From Vigna angularis (lineage: Eukaryota; Streptophyta; Magnoliopsida; Fabales; Fabaceae), in contig NC_068973.1 of assembly GCF_016808095.1 (NCBI RefSeq), positions 36,264,077-36,328,076 on the forward strand: a DNA stretch of 64,000 bases. The letters are read 5' to 3'. Under the pieces are notes generated by a model that saw only the letters and a program-made list of their open reading frames with translations, made no database searches and was not told the origin of the DNA. Positions 29,280 through 42,539 of this stretch are shown here, piece by piece. A program made the position numbers and the translations under genes. The number at the start of each line of letters is the position of its first letter. Position 1 is the first letter of the stretch.

Positions 29280-31375
29280 TTTTTTATAAATCACTTTTCT
29301 ACTGTTTTCTCACTTCTCTTTAAGAGTTCTTCTCGTGTGTTCATCTGTTTGAATGTTAGAGACCACCTAAGTGATCACCACAACGAGATCTTCAAGTCTA
29401 ACTAATCATTTTTTTCAAAAGAGTAAGTTAATTTTTATTCTTTTTCTTTGATCTATCTTGTTTCCTTTGCATGCGAACCGTAATGTTTTGCATATGTCAT
29501 CTGAGTCTTCTAAAAGAATCTCTACTAATTAGTGGTTCTAATTATATATACCTTGATCATGTTTCTATGAGTTGTATGTTCAAATAGAGTTCCTTGAGTT
29601 GGTGAAGTCGTCTTAGCTCTTGTAGAGCAATCATGTCCAAGGTAAGGAAAACTAATGTTTGTTTTAAAATAGTTTTAAGAAGTATGAAATTTTGTTTGTT
29701 AAGTTGTGAGAATGATGTTTGATTGAATATGTTACCATTTGAGATAATTATTTTAATAAGAATTGTTTGATGAATGAATTTGGATTATTGATAAATGTTG
29801 TGAATGATTGAGAATTAGTACTTACTTGAACTTTGGATGTGGTTATTTTGGAGTCTTAGGAGGTACAAACCCGTTTTAGAATTGAAAATAGTGAAATGGG
29901 AGTGTTGTTGGGTTGATTTTTGATCTAAATTGAGGTTTTGTTATGTGAATTTTTATTAGAGTGATTTCAGAACTATAGCTAATGTTGGGTAGTTGTTTGT
30001 AGATATTACAAACTTATCTAGGACTTTAGTTAACCATAAATCTGATATTGAGTTGGTAAGTAGTTAATATGTTGAGTTTTAAGTTGTTTTTGATCTATTT
30101 TAGGGTTTTTAACATGTGAAAGTCTAAAGGAATAGGTTTGTGATAAAATTGAAGGTTTTAGGTTTGTTCTTGAGACAATTGTGACTTGTTTATATCCTTA
30201 GTTTGTTTAATTCTGGTTTATAATGTGTACAATTGGTTATAGGTGTTTTTGAGTGATTGGGTTGATCTAGTGCATCTTGTTTCTGACCAAATGAGCAAAA
30301 AGGTACCCAATTTCGTCAATAAACATGTTTTTACATCAATCCATTGTCAAGGAAGTCAATTTGATCATTTGAATAGATCCAATGTGCATCTAAATCAAAA
30401 CAACAACTTGTTGTCATTTAGTATGGCGTTGAGCGACGCTGTGTGGCGCTCAATGCTGCCAAAACAGAGAGTCACTAGGCTCTAGGACGCTGAATGCCAT
30501 TTTTGGCGCTGAGTGCCACTTTTATAGTAGGGTTTGGGCGCTGGGCGTTGGATCAGGCTCAGTGGCTGAGTAGTGTGTCACTAGGCGCCAAAATGCTGCC
30601 ATTGTGCGCTCTAAGTGCAGTATTGGCTTGTGTTTTCTTTTCTCTTGTTTCTTGTTGGGTTTTGAGTTGTATTGGTACTTTAAAACTTGTTTATTAATAA
30701 ATATTGAATTATATGATGATTTATGCATTAGGTTATGTATGTGGTCAAGTATGGTTTGGAAAGAGTTCCAAGTGAAAATTCTTGATGGTTGTTTCCATTA
30801 ATGTATGTATTATTGTAGGGAGCTCAATCTTGGGGGTTATCCTGACACTCTAATGATAATTCATTCTCAAACAGAGAGGGGTGAGATACATGGTGAGGAG
30901 GTCTTAGTATAGGGGTTTTACCTTGGCCTAGGGCGTTATTTAACAAACTAAGCTTGTGTGTGGTAGGGTGAAACTCATTGACAATGACTTTACAGAACAA
31001 TAGCCACCACAAATGCACAATCCACAATAATTCGACAATAATACATGTATCCCGATGTTTGAGTCTAGACTTTTATGATATGTTTAAGTGTTGTGCTTAA
31101 TTTAAAAAGTGAAATATAATATATTTTAATTTATGAATTTCATGCTTTATTCTTTTGATATTAACTTCCCTTGTTATTTTTGTCTTTTTGTGTATTTATT
31201 TTCTCTTTTGCAATGATTATGTTAATGGTGAGAGCTTACGAAATGTAAGAGTGAACATATGCTAGGAGACGGGAGTTAAGACATATAATAAGAATTTTGG
31301 TCTCAATATTCTTTTGTTTATGTAAAGACCTTGTTATCTTTTTGGTTAAAAGTAAAATTTTTGGAATGTTATAAT
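29280..31375 (+). mobile_element. Probable solo LTR or LTR-element remnant
   Basis: Contains, in order: a transcript-leader-like ctcttctcgtgtgttc region (29320-29400), T-rich non-coding sequence, a GC-rich block of gcgctgagtgcc-type words (30430-30620), ggtgaggaggtcttagtataggggttttacc (30890-30925, split here for length: ggtgaggaggtcttagt, then ataggggttttacc) and tggtagggtgaaactcattg (30960-30980), ending near 31375. The last two blocks are familiar from legume gypsy LTRs. There is no pol coding. Small ORFs at 30243-30801 fall in this sequence and are not supported. Confidence 0.45.
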
Positions 31376-31623
31376 TATTCGTGTCACAAATAAATATTTG
31401 TATAATTGAAATATATATTTTTTAATTATCATCATACTTAATTTCTTAATAACTTATTCAATGAAAATAAGGTTGATAATTGTTGAATATAGTGAAAATA
31501 CGTGTACAAATTAATTTATCTTGCGTTGAATATACACATTGATTCTCTATTTATAATAGAAGAAACATGACTAAACTCAAAATACAAATAAGAAATAATA
31601 ACAAACAAACTAATAAAGATAAA

Positions 31624-31665
<42 letters not shown>

Positions 31666-32700
31666 GATAGTTTTAAAATTATCCATAATTCTTTTAAGTC
31701 AAAATCATACAAAGATAATTTGCAAACAAAATTACATTTAATTTTTATTAAATTAATTATTCGTGAATAGGTTAACTATTTCAATTTTGCACAAAAGCAA
31801 CATCAATTTTGACTACTTTATGCTCTATATTATTTGTTATTATCGAAATTATTTTAAATAGTTAAATTATTTATTACAATTAATATACAATTATTCGCAG
31901 GTTATTTATTTATTGAACGTACAAATTATGTCAAATGATTCTACTAATAAAATTTTCATTATAATTCATTCTACTATATGCAATGTGTTTTTAACAATTT
32001 GTTAATTTAATTGTTTTTACTTTCATTATTGAAATTCAAATATAATACATAATGTTATTAATCTCTTCATGTTGTATAAAAACTACTTTTTTTAATAATT
32101 ATCAAATTCTACTTTAAAAACTTCTCTGCCTACCACGAGTAAAAAATATAGTATTATTGTAAACAGAAGATAGCACATTATACACAAATTAAAGTGCATT
32201 TTCTATATAATATATTTTATTTATCAATATATATTTATTATTTATAAGGTTCTACCCATTTATTTTAATAATAATTATTTTAAAAATACACTTGACACTA
32301 TGATCAAGTTACAACACTATCATTTAATAAAATATCATAATTTGCTCAATAATGAGAAAATAAACCCAAATTCACATATTTTAATTTTACTTCTATTAAA
32401 ATAAAATTATTTTATAATAACACAATTTTAATATCACATAAATAAATACTATATTTTATTATTCTATTTTTATATAACACACAAAGTTACATAAAATCAT
32501 ATATATATATTAATGATTTTTATTCATTATTTTCTCTAACAAATGTTTTAACTATAATTAACTTTTTTTTAGCCCTAAGAAATGGAAATGAAAATGAAAT
32601 TGGCTACACTGATTGGAGAGCGCAATGTGCCGGTTGAATGCAAAAGAAACAGGACAAAAGACACTGACTCACAGAATCTTTATGTATTCAAATAATATAA
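31376..32700. other. AT-rich intergenic DNA upstream of RDR6
   Basis: Contains a TA run at 31628-31660 and no gene. The last 100 bases should hold the RDR6 core promoter (TATA-like aatataaac near 32695). Confidence 0.5.
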
Positions 32701-32790
32701 ACTTCGTGAGGAAGGTATCAGAAACATAAATAAGACCACACTTGACCCGTCAAACTTCAATTCCACTGCCCAATCAATTCAAGCAAACAG

Positions 32791-34272
32791 GTAAATCTCT
32801 TTCTATCTTCATCGTCCACTTCCCTTTTTCAAATTGCATACATTGTCAACCTCAATTTATCAACCATTTCTTCTTAAACAAAAAGGGTATTATTGCTAGT
32901 AATACTCAGCGGTTTCTTGATTTCATAACAGCGGTGTCTTGAATTTAGTTTCGTTAGTGGGTAAGCTTTTGGCATTCTGGGCTGTGCTTTCTTCTTTTGT
33001 CTGCAGATTTTCTTTTTGGCATTGGATTTGGTATTTCATTGTGTTTTGAATTGTGGGGGTCAGAATTATGATAGGAGATGCATGTTACAGCCATTTGATG
33101 TGGCCACTAATCATAACTCAAAGAACAGTAATGGAGTACCAATAAAGAAACTAAGTGTTTTGATTAGAATGATAAAAAATACAAAATGATAGAGAATTAG
33201 CCCTATGTATAGAACTTACAGATAGTCTAACAGTCCGCCTAACTAATGGATTTTCAACTAAATGAAAACCAGGTCTAGCAGTGAGTACTCCAAAAGTTAT
33301 TGTTGCCAAAATTTCTTGTTAAGTAACGGTTAAACTCTTTCTTATATATTCAGGAAGCTCATTAAATTCTTATATTTTTACTTAAATTATTGATTCGGTA
33401 ACTGAGCCAGAGTTTAAAATCAAATGTTCTTTTTCTGTTTTGTTATGAGTTTTCTTTATGAAGTTTGCTTCTGAATTCTCCTAAATCTGCGGCCTTATGA
33501 TGTCAAAAATGTCAGAAGTTGTGGCCATTGCCGTCAGTTTTTTAAAACCTTGCATTCAAAATCAATTTGTCATAAGCCCGTTCAAACACATGATTAAAGC
33601 CTCTGATTTGTAATTATTTTAATCAACCTGAATCTTCATAATGTAATTATTTTAAAGAATTTTAATCAAATTCTTCTTGATTTGAGTCAAATTGTTTCAT
33701 TCTTCTGCTGCACTATAAACTATTGAGTGGGAAATTTGTTCTCATATTTTGTCGGGCCATGATGGGCTGTTCAAGGTGCAATTTGTTTCTGAAAGGATAG
33801 CTTTTTTAGTGCATACTTTTTTGGAGCGTAGAAATAATGTAGAAGTGGTGAGGTAGGATATGTGGTGACTGTCTGTGAAGAAGGTTTGAAGAAACAAAAA
33901 AATCAGTTAGTGGAAATGCTCTCTACGTTCAGAGTTCAAATCCATTTCTCTACGTGCATCTGTCTCGCCCTGTTTATCAATTTTTTATACTCATTAAATT
34001 TGGTATTTTTGATGACTGATTTGTTGAGTTATTATATTTGAATATATTTTTGTAACCAAAATTACTCTATAATTTTTCTAGAGCTGATAATACTGTGACC
34101 TCTTCATGCTCTTAAAGCCCTCACTCTGAATGTTCATTAGATGAGTATTTTTTTGGCTAATATTGTAGCCTCCCCTTTCCCACACTGTATTTTTGTCCTC
34201 AAATATTTGATTATGTGGCTATTTCAAAAGGTTAATCTAACTTGCCAAATTTTTGTGGCTTAGAATTTGCAG
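32791..34272 (+). other. Probable 5'UTR intron of RDR6
   Basis: A donor, AACAG|GTAAATC, lies at 32790/32791, and an acceptor, TTTGCAG, ends at 34272, eleven bases before the RDR6 ATG. The interval has no long ORF and is T-rich, as plant introns are. A TATA-like aatataaac near 32693-32701 would put the start around 32725, leaving a short first exon. This is inferred from splice signals only; a start inside the interval is possible. Confidence 0.5.
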
Positions 34273-34283
34273 ACTATTGAGAC

Positions 34284-37200
34284 ATGAACTTAGAACCAAG
34301 TGAAAACGATTCAGTGGTGACTCAGATCAGCATTGGTGGATTTGACAGTGAGGTAAAAGCAAGTGATCTGGTTAATTATTTGGAGAATAAAATTGGACTT
34401 GTCTACAGGTGTAGGTTAAAGACTTCTTGCACCCCTCCAGAGTCATATCCGGAATTTAATATCACTGATACTGCAAAGATTACGAGAACAGATGACTATA
34501 TGAAAGTCAAGCCTCATGCCTTCGTGCATTTTGCATCTTCAGAGTCAGTGACTGCTGCCCTCAATGCTTCAGGTCGTTGTGATATGTTTTTAAAGAATGA
34601 ACCCTTAAAGGTCAGCTGTGGACCTGAAAATCCATACTTCCTGAACAAAAGGAGGAGAACTACAACTCCTTTTAAGATGTCTGATGTAATTGTTGAAATT
34701 GGGACATTGGTTAGCCCAGGGGAGTTTTCTGTTGCTTGGAAAGGACCTGATAAAGGAGTAAAATTTCTAGTGGATCCTTTTGATGGCATGTGCAGGTTTT
34801 GTTTCACTAGAGATACTGCATTCTCATTCAAGGGTATAGACAAAAAGGCAGTTATAAAGTGTGATTTTCAGGTGGGATTCCTGGTTAGAGACATTAATGA
34901 GATGAGGAGATATAATGATACATCGTATCTCGTTGTATTATTACACCTAGCTTCTTCACCTTGGGTTTGGTACAGAACTGCCGAGGATGACATTGAAGAT
35001 TTAGTACCATTTGATTTACTGGATGATGATGATCCTTGGATTAGAACCACTGATTTTACTCCTAGTGGGGCAATTGGTCGATGCAATTTTTATAAAATTT
35101 CAATCCCTCCTCGGCATGGTGCAAAATTGATGAAGGCCATGCTTTATCTGAAAGGTCAGAGAGTGCAAATACATGAGCTTCCACTTAAACAGACCCTAAG
35201 GACACTGAATGAACCTGATTTTGGCAGGCCCATGTTAGATGCTTTCTTTTATATAGATTATCAGAAGGGCATTGCTTTTGACATAATGTTTTTGGTTAAT
35301 GCTGTTGTACATAAAGGCATATTCAATCAGCACAGGTTGTCTGATAGGTTTTTCGAATTGCTAAGAAATCAATCTGAGGAGCTCAATGTGGCTGCCCTGA
35401 AGCATTTATGTTCTTACAAGCGCCCAGTATTTGATGCAGCTAAGAGGCTAAAAGTAGTTCAAGAATGGTTGCTTAGAAACCCAAAACTTTATCAGATCTC
35501 TAAACAGTTGGATGATGTTGTTGAGGTTAGGAGGTTGGTTATTACTCCATCAAAAGCGTATTGTATACCACCTGAAGTTGAACTTTCCAACAGGGTTCTC
35601 AGAAAATTCAGAGAAGTTTCAGATTGTTTCTTGAGAGTGACCTTTATGGATGAAGGCATGCAGACAATTAATGTGAATGCCCTTAACTATTATGTTGCTC
35701 CTATTGTGAAGGAAATCACATCAAACTCGTTCCCTCAAAAGACAAAAATATATAATAGGGTGAAGACCATCTTGGAAAAGGGATTTTCCTTTTGTGGCCG
35801 AAAATATTCATTTTTAGCCTTTTCATCCAATCAACTTAGAGATCGTTCTGCTTGGTTTTTTGCTGAAGGAAAGATAAGATGTGATGAAATACGGAGTTGG
35901 ATGGGCAGGTTTAATCAGAAGAATGTTGCAAAGTGTGCTGCTAGGATGGGACAATGCTTCTCATCTACCTATGCAACAGTTGAAGTTGTTGCAAATGAGG
36001 TGAACTTCGCGCTACCTGATGTTGAGCGGAATAATTACGTTTTCTCTGATGGAATTGGTATGCTCTCTCCTGATCTTGCAATGGAAGTAGCAGAAAAATT
36101 GAAATTGGACAGTATACCCTCTGCTTACCAGATCAGATACGCTGGTTTTAAAGGGGTTGTGGCTTCTTGGCCTGCTAAAGGGGATGGGATCAGACTTTCT
36201 TTGAGGACTAGTATGAACAAGTTTCAGTCTTCTCATACTATCTTGGAGATCTGTGCTTGGACTAGGTTTCAGCCTGGTTTTCTTAACAGGCAGATTATAA
36301 CATTGCTTTCAGCACTGGGTGTGCCTGATGAAATATTTTGGCAAATGCAGGAGGCAATGCTTTTGAAGTTAAACCAAATGCTTGTGGATGCAGATACCGC
36401 TTTTGACGTTCTTACCAAATCATGTGCTGAGCATGGGAATGCTGCAGCAATAATGTTAAGTTGTGGCTTCAGTCCCCAAACAGAACCTCATCTTAGAGGT
36501 ATGTTAACTTCTACACGTGCTGCACAGCTTTGGGGACTTAGAGAAAAGTCCAGGATTTTTGTATCATCTGGGCGATGGTTGATGGGAGTCTTAGATGAGT
36601 TGGGTGTTCTTGAACACGGGCAGTGCTTTGTTCAAGTGTCTACTCCTTCTCTTGAGAATTGTTTCTCAAAGCATGGGTCAAGGTTTTCAGAGACAAAGAA
36701 CCTGCAAGTAGTTAAAGGTTTTGTGATTATAGCCAAAAATCCTTGTCTTCATCCAGGTGATGTACGAGTTTTGGAGGCAGTTGATGCCCCCGATTTACAT
36801 CATTTATGCGATTGTCTTGTTTTCCCTCAGAAGGGTGACAGGCCACATACAAATGAAGCTTCTGGAAGTGACCTTGACGGGGATCTATATTTTGTCACAT
36901 GGGATGAAAATCTCATTCCACCAAGTAAGAGGAGCTGGGTACCTATGGAGTATGCCGCTGCAGAAAGCAAACTTCAGACACGTCAAGTCTTGACTCGAGT
37001 ACGTGTTTTTTGAATGTCATTGCATTAAGTTCCCCAGTTAACTAGCTGTATATATGCTTTGTTCTATACACGGAGAATATTAAATTAGTATTGTTAATTT
37101 TATGCATGAATTATAATGACATGCATTTGGTTAGTAATTTGAATGAGACTTTCTTATAGTAATAACATTTCATATTGCTGGATCTAATTCTACACACGAC

Positions 37201-38278
37201 TCATGGAATCATAGAGTTTGAGCTATATGTTGCAAATGTGTTTTCTTGCACATGTTTATATGCTCTTCATATTGTTCTCTAGTTTGTCTTGTGTCACATA
37301 TGGTGTGATTTTTCTTGTTGACAATGTATTGCAAAAATGAGCCCGCAATTTAAAGAGTTTTTGTCTTTCACACTGCAGGACATCATAGAATTTTTTGTCA
37401 GAAACATGGTAAATGAAAATTTGGGTGCTATCTGCAACGCACATGTGGTGCATGCTGATTCCAGTGACTATGGTGCATTGGATGAGAAATGCATACACTT
37501 AGCGGAACTAGCTGCTACTGCTGTTGATTTTCCAAAGACCGGGAAGCTTGTCACTATGCCTCATCAGCTGAAACCAAAACTGTACCCTGATTTTATGGGG
37601 AAAGAGAATCACCAGTCGTACAGGTCGAACAAAATTCTGGGTAGACTTTACAGGCGTATAAAAGATGCTTATGATGAAGATATTGATGCACCCTATTTGA
37701 ACTTTGTGTCTGGCGATATACCATATGATAAAGATCTTGAGGTTCCAGGATCTGCTGATTTTATTGCTGATTCGTGGGAGCAAAAATGTGCATATGACGG
37801 CCAGTTGAGTGGGTTACTTGGTCAATACAAAGTTAAAAGAGAAGAGGAAGTTGTTACTGGACAGATATGGTCCATGCCAAAATACAACAGCAGGAAGCAA
37901 GGGGAGCTTAAGGAGAGGCTGAAGCACTCATACAGTGCCCTAAAAAAGGAATTTAGGCACATTTTTGAGAGATTGAGTTCACATGTTGGAGATTTAAGCG
38001 AGGAAGAAAAAAATTCCTTGTATGAGCAGAAAGCTTCGGCCTGGTATCAGGTGACATATCATCCTCATTGGGTCAGAAAGTCCCTTGATCTGAAAGATAA
38101 ATCCCCAGAGAACCAAGAGGCTGATGGTTTGGGAAGCACGGTGATGTTGAGTTTCCCTTGGATTGCAGTTGATTACCTTGCTCGCACAAAGATAAGGGAA
38201 AGGCATCGGAAATCTGGAAATTTTGATTCAACTAAGCCAGTTGATTCTCTGGCAAAGTATCTATCAGAAAGGTTATAG
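34284..38278 (+). CDS. RDR6: RNA-dependent RNA polymerase 6 (SGS2/SDE1 orthologue)
   Basis: Cellular RNA-dependent RNA polymerase that turns cleaved or aberrant transcripts into double-stranded RNA for trans-acting siRNAs, post-transcriptional silencing and antiviral defence. Exon 1 is 34284-36998 (905 codons) and exon 2 is 37379-38278; the intron 36999-37378 is GT-AG and falls between codons, joining QVLTR to DIIEFFVRN. The product is 1204 aa, against about 1196 in Arabidopsis. The N-terminal RRM-like part begins SVVTQISIGGF. The catalytic motif DLDGD is at 863-867 (36870-36884), within GSDLDGDLYF. RDR6 rather than RDR1 or RDR2 is called from extensive similarity to what I know of RDR6, for example CRLKTS near the start, DDDDPWIRTTDF and the end AKYLSERL. 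There is no internal stop or frameshift, so the gene looks functional. Without splicing, exon 1 would end four codons later. Legumes can carry more than one RDR6 copy; I cannot say which this is. Confidence 0.97.
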
Positions 38279-40870
38279 TTCCATTGATCTATCTTGCTCT
38301 TGCCACAAGGCCACTCTGCCATTCCCTAATGTTTTCCTGAGCTTGTGTTGTATTGTATATCACTTATGATGTGTCTTCACTTAAACTACTTTATTTGTGA
38401 CTGGGATTGTTTCCAAGCCAGGAATTGCATTTGCTTTGAGACTGTAGTTAGTTTCATTTGATACGTTGACTGTGTGTTCTAATACTACTAGTCTTTTGAG
38501 TCTGATTTCAAATATTATGTTGCTTGAGCTTTTTAAACATACATTGTACAATGAGATCTTTGAGTGAAGTGTTCATATGTATTGTAGACAATAGCTTATA
38601 ATTATTCTTAAAGTTCTAAGAACTACATGTCATAGAATTAAAGCGGGTCATGAGTTAGCAATGAGGTTCCTCTGGCATACAATTTAATTACACTGTACAT
38701 GGATACATTTATGTTTGATTTTTGTGCTTTACTAAGTATTTTACCTCGGAAAAATATACGAGATATATTATTATTTTCTATAGTTCAGAGTGTATTATGA
38801 AAAGTTTTTCGCTTAAATATATCTTTAGTCTCTATAAAACGAGTGTTTTATTTTAGTTTCTGTATTTTCTTTATTTAGAAATCATTTAGGAATCTCTGTT
38901 TTTAATCTTTATAAAATATATGAACTTTAATTTTAATATTTAAAATATATTTTTCTTTGTTTTTCCTCCTTCAAAAATTTAAAATCGCTATTTTTTCTAT
39001 CTCTAATATATATTTAAAGATAGATAAATAATATAAATTTTACACATCCTAAACTTTTTTTAAAGGTATTACTTGTTCATATTACAACACTAATAATTGT
39101 TTTTATATGTTATTTTAAGAGAATTTTAAATATCTTATGACAAAATATGTTATTCAGAAAGAAACTGAAATTTAAAATTTTATTAGAGTAACTAGATTAT
39201 TTAAAATAAAACAATTTTAAATTTCACTAAAAATAATAATTTGAAATTCTTCATATTTTCAAATTTACATTTTAATTTTAATTTTCATAATTTAGATCAT
39301 AGGTTTGGATCAATTCTTTTTAATTTGGATCCAAGTAAATTCGACTTGACATAATGTGAGAATCTTTTATCTTAGTTTGGTATTGTCTTAATCTAATGTG
39401 ATAATTCCACTTCATATGATGAAATTTAAATTAATTTATCTCGATTATAACTAAGTTTAATTCAACATTGAATTTTAAATAATATAGTAAGTAATTACAA
39501 TTTTAATAACATTAGAAACTAATTTAGATTTAATTCACAGACTAATTATAATTTTTTTAACAATAAAAATTATTTTAAATATTAATAATTTTTTAATTTA
39601 TAAAATGATGTTTAACTTAATTAATATAATGACTAAATATTTTGTGTCTCTAAATATTGTTGTTATTTAATAATTTTCATGTATTATTAGGAGTTTGTTT
39701 AGATGCTTTTAGTTGTTTAGATAACTTTATTTTAGTTCCTGTTTAGAATTCTTATGTGTATCACTTTATTTTAAATTTTTAGAGAAATTTGACTTATTTT
39801 ATTATTTTTTTCTTATAAATATTCGTTAAAAAATAATCCAAAGTAAGTAAATTAACATCATAAGTGAATTATGTATTCGGCTGTAAGACTGAAAACATAA
39901 ATAAATATTTGTAGACAGTGCAAATTGGACTGAAAAGAGCTTATAGTTTGTATCATGTGGTTTATATCTGCACAAGGATAGAGACAAATATAAGAGTCTT
40001 AAATTATGTGCATCAAGAATAGTGTTGGTGGCTGCGGGACCTCCTTCTATTCGTAAAGTAATGCAACTTAATTAATGTTCTGTGATATAATTCACAAATA
40101 TCTATAAAATACATATTTTAATCAATCACCTAGATCACTTAAAGAAAAGTCTTAGAATGGGTGACATAGTTAATGTATCAGGATGAATGGTTGAGTTTTT
40201 TTTAGATTCTTTTATATACAAAGTTTATTTATATATTTACTCAGCCCAAAATTTGGTCATATTCGATTTAATACACAGCCTAAGTTTACTTAATATGATA
40301 ATTTATTATATTTTTTCTGTTATATAATTAATTTTGTTATCTTATATCACATATATTTATGAATTTATTAATATATATGAATGAATATTCCATAATATAA
40401 AAAGATAACTTTCATTTAATGCTGAATACTTTATACATTCATGTCATTTATATTCTTTTGTTAACTTAAATATTAAAGAGTCTTTTCTTTCTGACTTTAT
40501 TATGAGCTTGGTTCCTTTTTTGAAAAGCAATCTGCCTTCCAAAAGATCTTCATCTTGAAAATTCTCATTAGTAAAAACAATTTAATTTACTTATTTAAAT
40601 ACAAAATTAGGATTGTGTTATGTGAGAGAGAAACTCAATACTAAAAATATAATAACAAATATATAAAAGACAAAAACTCTTTGTAATTCTCTCATGATAT
40701 GCATAGTTTTAAATTATAATTAGAAATCTATTAGATCAAATTAAACAACAAATTCATGTGATTTATGTTTTTCAAAAGGTTATATTCAATTAGAAATTAG
40801 AGGTATGAAAAAGGATTTATCCATAATAGTTATTATATTTTGTAGTTGTCAATAGTTTTTTAATTTGTAA
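38279..40870. other. RDR6 3'UTR then AT-rich intergenic DNA
   Basis: The first 250 bases or so are the likely RDR6 3'UTR. Around 38805-38945 the wording cttaaatatatctttagtctctataaaa resembles a dispersed legume repeat. No gene seen. Confidence 0.5.
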
Positions 40871-41226
40871 GAGTTGTTTTTGTTATAAAAAAAACTAGAG
40901 TATTTTAATGATCATTTTAGGTTTGTGTTGCACGTTTTCTTCTTTGAAATCCTTGTCTTTGTCTATAAAAGTCTCCCATGTTGGTTGCTTCCTTCTTGAC
41001 AGAATTTTAGCATTGTTGTCTATGGAAGGTGCATCCACTTGTTGTTGTATGAATGTTGTTTGTTTCATTCTCCTTAAGATATGACTTCTTTTGCATGTAG
41101 AGAAACCTTTTCCATAAGTCTTGGGCTCTCTTCGTTGGTTAGGGGTCTCTGACCTCTCTACATATAGTTCACTTCACTATCCTATGAAGAGACACCATTC
41201 ACTCATCTCTTATCCACTTATCTTTC
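40871..41226 (+). repeat. Direct repeat copy A flanking the 41-45 kb transposon nest
   Basis: This is diverged from 44798-45154 but clearly homologous in the same orientation. Shared blocks in order: gttggttgcttccttct, ccttaagatatgacttctt, aaccttttcc(a/g)taagtct, tggctctctt(c/g)gttggt and cctat(g/a)aagagaya. The pair could be the LTRs of one old element of about 4.3 kb or two copies of a dispersed repeat. Confidence 0.7.
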
Positions 41227-41261
41227 TCACTGCCTTCATAACTAACCAAGTCTTTTGATTG

Positions 41262-42083
41262 CTAATCATTATTAGACAATCCTCTATCCTTTGTATTCAG
41301 TTTGACAATCTCATGACAAACTGTTTCATTGTCTTCATCATTGTTTTTTTTGTTTAAACCCACTTCAACTTTCACATTCTCTTCTACAAAATTCTTTACA
41401 ACATTGTCAATATTTATATGAACATCAACAAGTTCTTCACCCTCTTCAGCTGTGTTATCCACTGTCCTCTCCTCCTTTTTACTCAAATCCTTACCCTTAC
41501 TTTCACTAACAAACTCAAGCTTAGAAAAAATCCAACTCTGGAACTCAAACTCAAACTCACTCTCCATTTCATCATCAACCTCATCTCTCACCTGATCCTG
41601 ACATTCACCTACAGTCTCAATCCCCATTGCATCCTAACATTGACCTACAGCCTCAACCCCAACCTCATCATCAACCCAACTTGATTTTCAGGCTCACCTT
41701 GTGTAGAGTATCATAATCACCCTCTTTGTCAGCCTGTGGTGCAGTGCCAACATTCTATATTATTCCAATTCATTATCTACTATTTTTGGTTCATCCACAC
41801 CGTGCACCACAAACAAGTGAACTTGACCATAACGCCTGAAAATGTTCACCATATTAACTGTGCCATTGTCATCAAACAACATGTGCACCATTTTTTTAAT
41901 GGAATACCAGATCTCCTAAACAACAATATATCCCATATCCTTTAGTGAACTTAAGACTCCAAAGTAACTTCATTTATCAGGGTCACATGAACAACTAGTT
42001 TCCCCACCATAATGTTTAAATGCTCAATTGTTTTCAAAGTGTTCACCATGGAAGACCACAACTTCAAATCTATCCAGAAACAT
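41262..42083 (-). pseudogene. Decayed Mutator-like element (MULE) transposase N-terminal region
   Basis: On the minus strand, starting near 42083 (MFLDRFEVVVFHGEHFEN), the reading breaks by stops and frame changes but recovers as VNIFRRYGQVHLFVVHGVDEP (about 41870-41780) and ends in a 121-aa acidic ORF (41262-41627) rich in Glu, Asp and Val. This order, a PB1-like start, a short H(L/V)FVVHxVDEP block and an acidic linker, is what legume MULE proteins show before the transposase domain. The MULE transposase core and zinc knuckle are not seen further along, so the copy is truncated as well as broken. The family call is by resemblance and not certain. Confidence 0.5.
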
Positions 42084-42539
42084 CCCATAAAATAATATAT
42101 ACAAATATAGTTAAAGCCTATCAAATATAAATATGCTTTAAACTAATGAGGGACCATTTACACATTAAAAAACACATAAAAGTAAGGGGACTAAAGTCAA
42201 AATCGACAACTGACAAACATAGAATTTAAAATAACGGGACAACAAAGCGTAATCTACTAACAAAGGCAACACAAATTTACTTAATCCACATCATGCAAAA
42301 AGGATTATCATCAAATTTTGAGGACCACAAAACACAATGCAACTAAAACAAAATACTAACCATAATCGAAATTGATAATCACAAATTACCAACTGCAACT
42401 CACATCTTCGATGTTCAATCCCTTCGATTTTGAACAGAAGATGTCCAAACTCCACCAAATTGATAGAGCCCAATTACCGCAAATGAACGATCTAATGAAA
42501 TTTGAAACCCTAAAACATTTTTTACACTAATTTTAATTA

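Noticed and set aside
34514..35086. Minus-strand ORFs of 109 and 72 aa inside RDR6
   Set aside because: They are shadows of the strongly coding plus-strand RDR6 frame.
41418..41684. 88-aa plus-strand ORF (Leu/Thr/Pro/Asn-rich)
   Set aside because: It is the antisense of the acidic MULE-type ORF on the minus strand.
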